Positions 53,035 to 62,176 of a DNA stretch of 64,000 bases are shown piece after piece. Under the pieces are notes generated by a model. It saw only the letters and a program-made list of their open reading frames with translations. It had not been told where the DNA came from and made no database searches. Source of the stretch: Spirosoma telluris (GTDB lineage: Bacteria; Bacteroidota; Bacteroidia; Cytophagales; Spirosomataceae). The stretch is from the NCBI GenBank assembly GCA_003259005.1, contig QLII01000001.1, positions 1 to 64,000 of the forward strand, given 5' to 3'. The position numbers were made by a program, and so were the translations under genes. The first letter of the stretch is position 1, and each line of letters starts with the position of its first letter.

Positions 53035-55247
53035 TTATTTTCGGCTTAAAACCTGTCTCAATAACTGCTCTAATTCGGCCTGCTTCTGCTTCATAGCTTG
53101 CAACTCCTGCCGATCCTGTTGGCGCTGTTGCTGTTGCATTTGATTAGCTTTCTCCAGCTGAATGCTATACAAGGTTAACTCCTCAATCTTCTCCAGCAGT
53201 TTTGCGTCCATCTTAGCCACATCAATGCCCTTCTCCACAACTTCAATAGCACTCGGTATACCCGGCAAATGCTGGTTTTCTTTGATAAACTGAGCTACTT
53301 CATGCAGCGGTTGAAGTTGGTAAGTGGGCGCAAAGACTTTATCGGACCAATCATCAGTATTTTTGATAGCCACCTTCACTTTCTCAGTCAAAATGCCCTT
53401 ACTTACGAATAGATTGTAGTCGGAGGGAGTCTTATCTATACCACTACCAATAATTACCCCACCCTCACTATTATTTTGTAAGTAAAGCCCACTGGCCGAC
53501 CACAACTCCGCCCCGACACGAGCACCCGCCGAGTAGGTGGCCAAGTAGACATCCCCACTGGCGTTGACGGTCAGAAACTTGCTGGCCGCACTGGCAGGAA
53601 CGAACGAAGAGGTCAGGTTGGTCAGCCGCAGCCCGCTGTAACCGGTGGTGCCCTGGGTGATCTCCAGCTTGTTGCCAGGTGCCGTATTGCCGATGCCCAC
53701 ATTGGCTCCTGCTCCCAGAATCACACTGTTGCTCTGACTAACCTGGGCCCCGTAGCCGATGGCCGTTGCATTCTGCAAACCCGGATTACTCGCACTCACC
53801 CCCGCCCCGGTGCCGATGAAGGTATTCTGGGTGCCGGTGGTGTTCTCCAGACCCGCATTGGAGCCAATGCTGACGTTGTCGGAGCTGGTGGTTTTAAAAC
53901 CCGCATTCAGTCCCAGCAGGGTGTTGTTATTGCCCGTGGTGTTGGTATAGCCCGCTCCGTTGCCCACAAATGTGTTGTAGACCCCGGTGGTGTTGGCATA
54001 GCCGGTGGCGGCTCCCAGGAACAGGTTGAAGCTACCGCTGGTGTTGTAAAAGCCCGCCCGCTGGCCAAAGAATACGTTGTTCTCTCCGGTGGTGTTGGTA
54101 TAGCCTGAGTTGAGACCCACGAAAGTATTGAAGCGGGCGGTGGTATTGGAGTAGCCCGATCCGGCTCCGAAGAATAGGTTTTCGCGTCCGGATGTGTTGG
54201 CCTGTCCGGCGTTGCCGCCCACAAACAGGTTGAAGGCACCGCTGGTGTTGCTCTTACCGGCGTTGACGCCCATAAACGTATTGTCGGTACCGGAAGAGTT
54301 GCCCCGTCCGGCAAAATATCCCACAAAAGTGTTGCCACTAGTCGTGGTGGTATAGCCCGACTGATAACCAACAAATGTATTTTGGTTACCACTACTGCTG
54401 TAACCCGAACTTTCTCCGACGAATGTGTTCTGCGTACCGCCTACGTTAAGAAATCCAGCCGTGTGGCCTAAAAAAGTATTACTGGATCCTCCCTGATTAC
54501 TGTAGCCTGCGTCGTAACCCATAAACAGGTTAGCACTGCCAATGGTATTATTAGTACCAGCTGCAAGCCCCAAAAATGTATTTCGGGAGCCTGTTGTGTT
54601 GTCATACCCTGTCTGAGTACCGACAAACGTATTCTGGCCACCTGTAGAATTAGTATAGCCAGCTTTTGAGCCAACGAACACATTGCCGCTAACGGTGTTG
54701 TTATAGCCTGCTGAGTCGCCAGCAAACAAATTATTATTGCCTAAATTATTTTTATAACCAGCATAGTATCCAACAAATACGTTACTGCGTCCACCCCGGC
54801 TGTCGTAGCCCGCCGAGTTTCCCAGAAAGGTGTTGGAAACCCCATAACCGTTAAGTGATCCGGCAAAGGCCCCACGTACACATTGCTGCTAGTGGTTCCA
54901 TTCGTACTACCTGCTGCCACGCCCAAAAACGTGTTACTAAAGCCCGTTGAAGTACCTTCACCAGCATCTTTGCCTACAAATGTATTACCGCTACCGGTAG
55001 TATTGGCTGCACCAGCCGATGTGCCAAGAAAAACCCCTGAATAACCAGTTGTGTTGGCAAAACCAGTTTTATACCCCAGGAACACATTGCTGTTGCCTGT
55101 AAGGGTAGCATTGCCTGCCTGATTGCCAATGATGGTATTGTAGATAGACGGATTAGTTGAGAGCGGTCCGTTAATGACCAAGTTGGTTTGGCCTGAAGCT
55201 AAACCAGTACTCAATAGACCGACAGCGAATAGATACAGCTTTTTCAT
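53035..55247 (-). CDS. Surface protein of 17-residue repeats, copy 3, frameshifted
   Basis: About 737 residues after repair. The signal peptide is LFAVGLLSTGLASGQ. Units of the NTFVGKDAGEGTSTGFS type run from near residue 40 to near 490. The C-terminal module (VGIGNTAPGNKLEITQG, HLPGIPSAIEVVEKGIDVA, KLLEKIEELTLYSIQLEKAN) and coiled coil end in LLRQVLSRK. The frame breaks at the CCCC run 54870-54873: the first frame reads GPLPDHLTVMG, while one added base gives GAFAGSLNGYGVSNTFLGNS, which keeps the repeat period. It lies 25 bases after the type IX-sorted protein at 55273 in the same direction. Confidence 0.82.
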
Positions 55248-55272
55248 GGGAAATGTGTTTGAAGGTAAAAGT

Positions 55273-55823
55273 TTATTGATTCTTTAATAGCTTAAGTGTG
55301 CGGCTTTGATTGCCCACCTGAATCTGATACAGGTACGTTCCCACCGGTAAGTCAGCCCCCCGACCTGTGTCTGGTGCAGTCCTGCCAGCTCTCCGTCAAT
55401 GTTGTCAACCTGCTGCAAGATCTGTCCTTTCGCATTTAGTAGCGTGTGCCGCACCCGCCCATCTGTGGGCAGGTTATAGTCAATGGTGGTTTGGTCGGTG
55501 AAGGGGTTGGGATAGGCCCGCACCTGCAAGCCTGGCGCATCGGTTGCGGATCGACCTGAACTGACGGGGGCAATGGTAGCCCGGAACACGGAGCCTGCCT
55601 GGGCCACAAACCCCGGTAGCATCGTGACCGACAGCCCGGCAGTATAGTGGGCCTTGGCCCCAATGTTCACCTCATTGTTGGCTACGATGGTGGCGACTGC
55701 TTTTTGGTCGCTGACGGCCCCTGCCGTAATAGTCTTGCCAATGGACAGTTGCTGTGGATAGTCTTGAGCCAGCAACACATGTGCCGTAAGCATGAATGAG
55801 ATGGATAAAATCTGTATTTTCAT
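55273..55823 (-). CDS. Small type IX-sorted protein, frameshifted
   Basis: About 183 residues. The signal peptide is FMLTAHVLLAQ. The middle is a short beta domain with IVANNEVNIGAKAHYTAGLS and VTMLPGFVAQAGSVFRATI, like the coat-hanger repeats common in type IX cargo. The C-terminus is a sorting domain: RAYPNPFTDQTTIDYNL, then LPVGTYLYQIQVGNQSRTLK, ending LLKNQ, which is seen only after one base is added in the CCCCCC run 55356-55361. It precedes repeat protein 3 by 25 bases, so a joint transcript is likely and the two may be surface partners. Confidence 0.8.
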
Positions 55824-56281
55824 TATCTGATTTGGTTTAAGGGTTGACTTTAGCTTTTAGTTTGGGTTACTGCCCGTCTTTCACCAATTAGGTTGCCGGG
55901 TGCTGAATCTCCGGTATTTGGTACCATTACCGCCAATGGTATCATGAATAGTAGTAGGGCCAGCTGAAAACCAGCTCTTTTTATGGAAGAAAGGTAGGGC
56001 TGTTCCCAATTATTGTCAATCGGATAAACATATGATATGAGTCGAAATTAAACCCTGAACAGGAAACACGGCAGGGAAATAAATGCGGGTTGTTGGCTTT
56101 TAAGACATTAATCAACCGTTCCAATTATGGACTGGGCGGTTAGTTTGGCTTTATCGGTGTAGTCTAATGCTGTTTGAGGTGTTGATTCACGTTGGAAATT
56201 ACTTTCTGATTTGAGACAAAATCTGTCCAATTGGGGACATGATCTATTTACATAGATACACACTATCTATTGCGCTAAGCA
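55824..56281. other. Gap upstream of the type IX-sorted gene
   Basis: No convincing gene. The stretch probably holds the promoter for the minus-strand pair and for the plus-strand gene at 56489. A frame of mixed sense on either strand has no recognisable pattern. Confidence 0.45.
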
Positions 56282-56313
56282 AAAACGCCAGCCCTTTTAG
56301 AGCCAGCGTTTGT
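56282..56313. terminator. Terminator-like hairpin, near copy of the one at 50908
   Basis: AAAAACGC and GCGTTTG flank CAGCCCTTTTAGAGCCA. The stem is imperfect. The sequence matches the hairpin at 50908-50942 in most positions and is followed by the second INDVRRLN remnant. Confidence 0.55.
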
Positions 56314-56337
56314 TAATGCCTCACCACTCGGCTGGCC

Positions 56338-56378
56338 TCAATTCAGTCGCCGGACATCATTGATCGACGTGACAGAAT
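56338..56378 (-). pseudogene. Remnant ending in INDVRRLN, copy 2
   Basis: A minus-strand stretch ends in VTSINDVRRLN and stop, matching the remnant at 50968-51060. The DNA around it is also similar (CGCCGGACATCATTGATCG here, GTCTAACATCATTGATCG there). It looks like part of a duplicated block, with no complete gene. Confidence 0.45.
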
Positions 56379-56488
56379 GGGATTGTTAGAAAAATACGTA
56401 GTGCCGTGAGACTAGTTTTGAGTCAGTATCTTTTTGCCTGAAAAAAGCAGGGTTTATATTGCACCAAAGCGTTATACTGCCAATCTAT

Positions 56489-57190
56489 ATGAATCTGTTT
56501 TTCAAAAGCAACCTATCCCCCGTTACCGTTATTCTAACCGTTTACAAACGCAACAACCTGGATGAACAGTTGAATGCTTTGCTAAATCAGACCCAACCGC
56601 CCCAAACTATCTGGATTCTGCGTTACGAAAATTGGTTTCCTATCCACAAGAGAAGTGATAAAAAGACGGTTATCCGCTACTTTGATTGTGATGTGAATTT
56701 GAAATACTTCGGACGTTTTAGTCTGGCTATACACGCCACAACCACCTACGTCTGGGTACTTGATGATGACATTATTCCATCCCCTACCTGGATTGAAACC
56801 TGCCTCCGAACCAGCGGGCAATACGGCTCTATTGTGTGTAGTAACGGCCGAATCATTCCTCCTCAAGATTACCAGCCGGAAAAGCCAAAAGGAAACGATT
56901 ACCAGGAAAAGTATTTTGTTGGTGATATTCGTTCGTCAGCTAAGTCTATTAATAGCTGTGTAGCGGATACGAGGGTTGATTTCGGGTGTTGTAGCTATTT
57001 TTTCAAAACCGAATGGACCCGGCATTTTTGGGCAATCTGGCCTAAAACGTTCTCTACGGGGGAAGACATGCACCTGGCAGCTAGCTGTAAACTGCTGGGG
57101 GATGTGAATGTTGTTGTTCCCCAGCAGACGTCCTGGGCCAACAGCGGAAATATTAAACCCGCTTATGGGGTGGATGAGGAAGCATCCTGA
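56489..57190 (+). CDS. Glycosyltransferase family 2-like protein
   Basis: About 233 residues. The GT-A fold is visible as VTVILTVYKRNNLDEQLNAL, LLNQTQPPQTIWILRYEN, and the DXD-type metal site YVWVLDDDIIPSPTWIETCL. Then FFKTEWTRHFWAIWPKTFST and GEDMHLAASCKLLGDVNVVV, the latter with the ED block of acceptor-site glycosyltransferases. It should transfer sugar from a nucleotide-sugar to an unknown acceptor in the cytoplasm. I use the ATG at 56489; a TTG at 56459 would add ten residues. After the stop another frame continues for about 17 codons beside a run of nine A, so the C-terminus may be longer. Confidence 0.7.
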   Translation: MNLFFKSNLSPVTVILTVYKRNNLDEQLNALLNQTQPPQTIWILRYENWFPIHKRSDKKTVIRYFDCDVNLKYFGRFSLAIHATTTYVWVLDDDIIPSPTWIETCLRTSGQYGSIVCSNGRIIPPQDYQPEKPKGNDYQEKYFVGDIRSSAKSINSCVADTRVDFGCCSYFFKTEWTRHFWAIWPKTFSTGEDMHLAASCKLLGDVNVVVPQQTSWANSGNIKPAYGVDEEAS

Positions 57191-57252
57191 AAAAAAAAGG
57201 ATTTCATATCCAGCCGGGAAGAAGTGCTAAGATTTTTGATAAAAGATAAAAA

Positions 57253-57384
57253 ATGGAAACCTATGTATTGGTAACCAACGGATGGGTTGATCACAACTTG
57301 GGCTGCCATAAAATGTCATTCCTAACTAGTAAAACTACAGCCAGAGCGGAACAACCCTGCGGTTGTGTAGCCATATGGTTTTAG
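57253..57384 (+). CDS. Small hypothetical protein
   Basis: A 43-residue frame, METYVLVTNGWVDHNLGCHK and then QPCGCVAIWF. A second short frame (MVLGLFWRAITGIF and onwards) overlaps its end. Neither matches a known family. They could be pieces of one broken gene. Low confidence. Confidence 0.3.
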   Translation: METYVLVTNGWVDHNLGCHKMSFLTSKTTARAEQPCGCVAIWF

Positions 57385-57746
57385 GTTTATTTTGGCGGGC
57401 TATAACCGGAATCTTCTGCCCACATAGCCGCTGGCAATGGATCTTTTTAGGCGTGAAACTAGACTAAAGAGCCCGTACCTGGAAAAATAAAAACAAACCA
57501 ATTTTCATCCATATGACAGTGATCTTACTAAGAGCTCATTGACTAACAAAAGGTTGTAAACGAAGGCACTTGCATCCCTTTTCAGGTAATCCATTGCCTC
57601 CTTTATGTCAATAGCCAAGAGAGCGTTAAACCGTGGTTTGCAAGATTCCAGTTTCATCACTGTTCAATGATGGCTGAGCTTTTCCTCAACAACTCGTACT
57701 ATAGGTTTGAATTAGTGGTAAATAGTTGACTTTGAAATCTTTACCG
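57385..57746. other. Gap before the HTH pair
   Basis: No gene is recognisable. It is AT-rich and includes the downstream region of the HTH gene at 57747. I see no att-like repeat of the tRNA-Pro end here. Confidence 0.4.
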
Positions 57747-58040
57747 CTAATCAATACGGCGTTTAACTAATCCTTTTTTTAGCCAGTCGTCAATATCCCC
57801 CTTTGTATACCACACATTTCGTCCCATTTTGTAGAACCGAAGTCCATGCTTTTGGTAGTATCGTAAGGTATCTCCGTCACGTTTCAGGTACTCCATTACC
57901 TCTGTCTCGTTCATCAGGAGGCATCTGTCAAATTCCTTTTCTCGCTGGGCATCCCGTTCAGCGGATAGCCGTATAGCTTCTTCACATTGATCTAATAAAT
58001 CAGTGATGTGGTGACCTAACTTTTCGTCAACTATCAACAT
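57747..58040 (-). CDS. Excisionase-like HTH protein, copy 1
   Basis: A protein of 97 residues. The C-terminal half is a MerR/Xis-type helix-turn-helix with recognition wing: LLMNETEVMEYLKRDGDTLR, then YYQKHGLRFYKMGRNVWYTK, then GDIDDWLKKGLVKRR. The N-terminal half is a short coiled coil (CEEAIRLSAERDAQREKEFD). A tandem copy lies at 58079. The family (HTH_17-like) includes excisionases and plasmid partition helpers. Its position next to a tyrosine recombinase suggests an excision or regulatory role for that element. Confidence 0.75.
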   Translation of the reverse strand: MLIVDEKLGHHITDLLDQCEEAIRLSAERDAQREKEFDRCLLMNETEVMEYLKRDGDTLRYYQKHGLRFYKMGRNVWYTKGDIDDWLKKGLVKRRID

Positions 58041-58078
58041 GTCTTAAAGGGAATTACAGTATGTTCTTCTGTTTCATA

Positions 58079-58378
58079 CTAGCCGCCATTACGCCGATTA
58101 ACTATCCCTTTTGCCAGCCAATCGTCTATGTCTCCTTTTGTATACCAGACCTCCTTGCCTTTTTTATAGAATCCGAGCCCATGCTTTTGATAATGGTGTA
58201 GAGTATTTGCATCCCGCTTCAAATACTTCATAGCCTCACTTTCGCTCATTAGCCGACAGCGATCTAGCTCTTTTTGCAGCTTTTCTATTTGAGCGTTAGA
58301 ATCCTCTAAATGCTTTGCGCATCTTTCTAATACGTCTAAAAGTCTATCTCCCAATTGATCATTAACTACTAATTTCAT
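58079..58378 (-). CDS. Excisionase-like HTH protein, copy 2
   Basis: A protein of 99 residues: LLDVLERCAKHLEDSNAQIE, CRLMSESEAMKYLKRDANTL, HHYQKHGLGFYKKGKEVWYT, GDIDDWLAKGIVNRRN. It is a clear tandem duplicate of the gene at 57747, with the same HTH and wing and a diverged N-terminal helix. The copies are 38 bases apart. It lies 131 bases downstream of the integrase in the same direction. Confidence 0.75.
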   Translation of the reverse strand: MKLVVNDQLGDRLLDVLERCAKHLEDSNAQIEKLQKELDRCRLMSESEAMKYLKRDANTLHHYQKHGLGFYKKGKEVWYTKGDIDDWLAKGIVNRRNGG

Positions 58379-58509
58379 TGTCTATGAGCTTGCTTCTACT
58401 AGGTTTTACAGTATTACTGAAGTGTAATAATTGGCCTGAATAAATTACTTTACTGGATTAGAAATACCAATGCATCTATGTTGGCTTACTGGATAAGCTA
58501 AAGGTACAA

Positions 58510-59930
58510 TCAGGGCTTATCCTGCTGATTTTTACGATTAAATACTGCTCTCATGGGCTTAGCAGCATTCTGTCTGCTTAATTCCTCAATGTACTTCATG
58601 GTCATGTTAAAGTCACTATGACCCAGCATCAACATAATATCAAGTAGCGTAATTGTCCCATCTTCCTGCATAGTCCGACGTGCTAAATCTGCAAAGCTAT
58701 GACGGGCGTTATGCATGCGAAGTTTCCCCGAAGGCCCACCTTCTTCTCAATATCGGCCAGTACTTTATTGATCTGCCCATCCCAGTAGTTTATTCGAGAT
58801 GACAACTGTAGTCGAATCTCATAGGGAGCACCGTACAAATCATCCCTGTTGAGGTAGGTGGCATACTTCTCTGTTGGCTTTAAATAAGGCAAAAGATAAT
58901 CCGTTGGCTCCGCATCCTGTTTCCACCAACGCTTAAGTAGATTCTGTGCTTCTTCCAGGATTGGGATTTCTACCCTATTGCCTGTCTTTTGCATATGGTA
59001 GGTCAGGTTTACGGGGTGACCATCTTTATCTAAATCAAAGTTTTGATACCGAAGTAGCAATATGTCTGAGCATCTGGCACCCGCAAGCAAATGAGATAGC
59101 ATCCACAGGGAAAACGCTTCTTCGGGCGTAACCCGCCTTCGGGTTGACTCGACCTTCGTCTTTTTGATTTTGGCAATATCCTCCTCATTAAACTTGGATT
59201 TATACGCTGATTTGGCAGGCAAAGGATCAATCTTTGAGAATGGCGATTGCAGTGCTGCGCTTTTCCCCGAATGTCCTTTTATTCGCAGTATTTCGTTGTG
59301 AACTGCGCTCAGCGATTCCATGTATTGATTGATACTGGATGGAATCAGCAATTTACCAGTACGAGGAGATATATAAGATTCTCGTAAATAATCCTGAAAC
59401 TTATCCAGAAACGAAGGTGTAACGGCCTTTAATGTTAGCCCATCGGGTGCATATTCAGCCAGTAGGTTAACGGCTGTCTTTCTTAGTGTGTGAGTGCGAA
59501 CCGCATGATTTTTAGCTTTCTCAAGAGCCAGTTCAGTCAACTCGAAATAAAGTTCAGGGATTGGATTTTTATAACGATCAGCAATGCTTCTAGGGCTAAG
59601 CCCATACCTTAATAATTCCAGATTATCGGGGCTATCAGGATCTTGACAGCTTTCTACAAACTTTTCAATCCGAAGGTACTCGGCGTAAATTTGGGCGTTA
59701 ATGCTGTCGGCATTTGGATCATTGACCACCCACTTTAACCAGATGCCGTTTTTGGTCTTCTTTCTGGTTTTATCCGTTGCTGCCCAGCATTGCTCTGCAT
59801 TCTCAATTTTTACATTGGTTGAGATTCGTGCTGGCCGCTGGTCTTGCATATGCAGACGAACATATACCGTTCTACGGCCCATTCTATCAGACTTGCCATC
59901 GAGTTCAATGTTTAATGAGATTCGGCCCAT
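58510..59930 (-). CDS. Tyrosine recombinase (integrase), frameshifted
   Basis: About 473 residues after repair. The N-terminal part is an arm-binding domain (MGRISLNIELDGKSDRMGRR) of the Bacteroidota integrase type. The core-binding domain includes LALEKAKNHAVRTHTLRKTA. The catalytic part has the Arg in LLAGARCSDILLLRYQ, HxxR in LRMHNARHSFADLA, GHSDF, and the Tyr in TMKYIEELSRQN. The frame breaks at CCCC 58726-58729: the first frame reads GNFACITPVIALQI and stop, while one added base gives GLRGKLRMHNARHSF. It probably integrates or excises the surrounding element, but I saw no duplicated att site. Confidence 0.85.
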
Positions 59931-60263
59931 TGTTACTGAAATTATTTTGACAATGGTTGAAACTCCAAAAAATCTAAAAAGTTATATTATCGTGAAAAAT
60001 AATTCACAGATTTTTTTGATAATTAAAATTACTATAAGTGCTTGAAAAATATGTGTTTTAGCATAATTTTCGCATATTATTTCCTGTAATAAACTCTGAC
60101 TCATTATATTGAAATAATCATATTAAGTTAATTGGAGTTATTTTCAAATTAAGTCGGATTGGCGTACCCATTAGCTTTCAGATCCTTACGTGAAAAATAT
60201 GTTTTTACATAGTTTTGACATAATTGGGCCTTCCAGGAACGTTAGTTCTACAGCAATCGAGAG
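59931..60263. other. Gap upstream of the integrase
   Basis: Very AT-rich, with no gene visible. It should hold the integrase promoter and possibly one attachment or arm site of the recombinase. I could not place either with confidence. Confidence 0.4.
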
Positions 60264-60299
60264 CAAAAAAAATAGCCCCGACTGCTGCCGAGGCTGTTT
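60264..60299. terminator. Terminator-like hairpin
   Basis: ATAGCCCCG and CGAGGCTGT form an imperfect stem with a run of A on the left side. On the minus strand it would end transcription of the gene at 60350. Confidence 0.55.
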
Positions 60300-60349
60300 G
60301 ATCAATCATTCATTTAACTGCTAAAGAGTAGGCTAATCCATTCAAACGA

Positions 60350-60700
60350 TTATGAATCCTGCCCCAGAGACCTGGGTAGATTGTGTTTTAGACGATGAAG
60401 AATACCCGCAGATTCGGACATTCGAGTGTACACCACATCCAGCGCAGTATCCATCAGTTCGTCTATAGTCTCTAATGTGCTGGTCTTGTCGGTGCCATCC
60501 CGATGCTGAGACACAACATACCTTCGGTAAGCAAATAAGGCTGACATAAACACGTCTAATTGAGATATCCCCGCATTATTCTCATCGCGGCCATCTACAG
60601 CCAGATAGACAGGTATGTTGATGTAACCTGGTTCAAAAGGTATACAATCTGCTACTAACTGATCATTCCCAAGGGTTTGTTGAGTTTGTGTATTATCCAT
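60350..60700 (-). CDS. Hypothetical protein of the recombinase element
   Basis: A protein of 116 residues: MDNTQTQQTLGNDQLVADCI, NIPVYLAVDGRDENNAGISQ, LMDTALDVVYTRMSESAGIL. No family is known, and it has no signal or membrane part. It overlaps the upstream gene by eight bases, so the two are translated together. They lie in the same direction as the integrase, and may belong to the same element. Confidence 0.6.
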   Translation of the reverse strand: MDNTQTQQTLGNDQLVADCIPFEPGYINIPVYLAVDGRDENNAGISQLDVFMSALFAYRRYVVSQHRDGTDKTSTLETIDELMDTALDVVYTRMSESAGILHRLKHNLPRSLGQDS

Positions 60701-61133
60701 GATTTACACCTCCTTTTTCTACCCAGGCTGCATGGGCTTCTCTGTTTTTTAAGGTTTGCCATTTCTCCTGCAAATTCATCAGGAACGCCGTTATTCGCAG
60801 TGTGTTGAAGGTAACATGATTACCAAACTCCTTAGTTGTCTTTCGGTACTCCTTGTTTAGCCAGAAAAAAAACAGTTCGTTTATAACTTCGATGTCGGTA
60901 GCGGCTGAGGCTTCTGAGAGATGCCTACCAATCAATTCATCAAGCTCCTGACGAGCTCCCGCAGGGGAAGTGTGAAAGTCAATTGGCGATAGTTCAGGGA
61001 TTGCCTCTAAGCTCGCTTCCTGTTGATCCTGACCGTCCGTAAATGGAGGTGTGTTTTGGGTTGCATCTTGAGCCGTTTGCTCAGGGTTGTTTGCATGAGA
61101 ACCCCTACCCACGTAGTTTTGCTCCGTGTTCAT
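60693..61133 (-). CDS. Hypothetical protein, coupled to the gene at 60350
   Basis: A protein of 146 residues: MNTEQNYVGRGSHANNPEQT, LEAIPELSPIDFHTSPAGAR, HVTFNTLRITAFLMNLQEKW. The first 50 residues are low-complexity and probably disordered; the rest looks helical. No family is recognised. Its stop lies inside the next gene, giving tight coupling. Probably part of the same mobile element as the integrase. Confidence 0.6.
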   Translation of the reverse strand: MNTEQNYVGRGSHANNPEQTAQDATQNTPPFTDGQDQQEASLEAIPELSPIDFHTSPAGARQELDELIGRHLSEASAATDIEVINELFFFWLNKEYRKTTKEFGNHVTFNTLRITAFLMNLQEKWQTLKNREAHAAWVEKGGVNHG

Positions 61134-61338
61134 TTGATTTAAGAAGTTAGGTGAACATTTGCCCCTCCGCTATGGCCTGAGAAACTTTAGCATTGGGGCT
61201 TTTTATTGGTTATCAATGGGATTACTTACTTTGCCGGGCATCCTTAGTAAGGAACTATGCAGCTTTTCTGTCTCTCAATGACAATACAATATTAATCAAA
61301 CTTTCCATTTATAGCAAGTTAAAGTGCAAAAAAATATT

Positions 61339-61548
61339 CTATTTGTGGAAAGTAATTTTAATCTGCATATCCAGAGCATCTGCTACTCTTTTGAGCGTTT
61401 CGACAGTTAAATTTTGCTTACCACTCTCGTACTTATTGACAGTAGGTTCACCCACGCCAATCTTTTCACCCAATTCTTTTTGGGTTAACCCTTGTTCGGT
61501 ACGAGCTTGTCTAATTAAGCTACCTATCTCACTTTTAAAGTTTGACAT
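61339..61548 (-). CDS. Xre-family HTH regulator
   Basis: A protein of 69 residues, nearly all helix-turn-helix: IGSLIRQARTEQGLTQKELG, then EKIGVGEPTVNKYESGKQNL, then ETLKRVADALDMQIKI. It is the Cro/CI-like fold with no added domain, as usual for small element-borne regulators. The start at 61548 is the only good ATG. It lies 205 bases upstream of the gene at 61133, on the same strand. It may control the element genes. Confidence 0.85.
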   Translation of the reverse strand: MSNFKSEIGSLIRQARTEQGLTQKELGEKIGVGEPTVNKYESGKQNLTVETLKRVADALDMQIKITFHK

Positions 61549-62134
61549 CTGAATCTAAATATTAGTGTAAATATACAGTTTAGACTGCCATATATTGCAA
61601 GTAGTCACGCCATTCAGTAGCTAGCACACCACCCCACATGGAAAAGTTACAATTACAATCAATTGATTTCCATTAGCTAACTAAAGGTAATCCACAGTTA
61701 CGTTTTGCGCATGTCACCGCAAAACTCAAAAGGTAGTTTTCTCATTGGATTTTCCGGTGACATCATAATAACTTGATAATCAATACGCTTATCGTATTTC
61801 TTGCGGCATCAGGATTCCTGACACCGATCTCAGGCAAAGGATACGATTTCAAATCTGCCCCTTCTCTCGCTTGCCATTCCGGGCAAATGATACCAGCGCT
61901 GGGATTACTAATGCTGTCCAGGCTTCGGCCTGATCTATTCCGAAAAGCAAAAGGCAAACCCGACCCCAAATAAAAGCCTACACTTTGTAATCAGAATATG
62001 CCCACAAAATGACCGGAGGGAGCAAAAAAAATGGGGGTTCTATATGAGGGGGACACGGTTATAGTCCCAGCATCATGGAACATTCATTTTCATTTCCAGA
62101 CCCTTTTTTTCAGATGGGGGGGGTACTTTTTTTA
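61549..62134. other. Gap with overlapping unassigned frames
   Basis: Two overlapping frames on opposite strands around 61763-61973 are both open but neither matches a known family, so I call no gene. The rest is AT-rich with a run of eight G at 62116-62123. Confidence 0.4.
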
Positions 62135-62176
62135 AGTACTGGTACCTCTACCTCCCATATAGCAGGTACCGGTACT
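62135..62176. repeat. Interrupted palindrome AGTACTGGTACCT
   Basis: AGTACTGGTACCT (62135-62147) and AGGTACCGGTACT (62164-62176) are reverse complements at 12 of 13 positions, with 16 bases between. The region around it is otherwise AT-rich. It could be a protein binding site, an origin element or an attachment-site core. The role is open. Confidence 0.55.

Noticed and set aside
42490..55247. Treating plus-strand and alternate-frame open frames across the 17-residue-repeat genes as genes
   Set aside because: The repeats keep all frames open by periodicity. Only the frame with the signal peptide and coiled coil is real.
25012..61000. Second copy of the tRNA-Pro 3' end as a right-hand att site
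   Set aside because: I looked for GGTTCGAATCCTGCC near the integrase and beyond and found none.
61763..61973. Two overlapping open frames on opposite strands, one starting with a hydrophobic segment
   Set aside because: Neither matches a family, and one must be a shadow of the other. I could not choose between them, so no gene is called.
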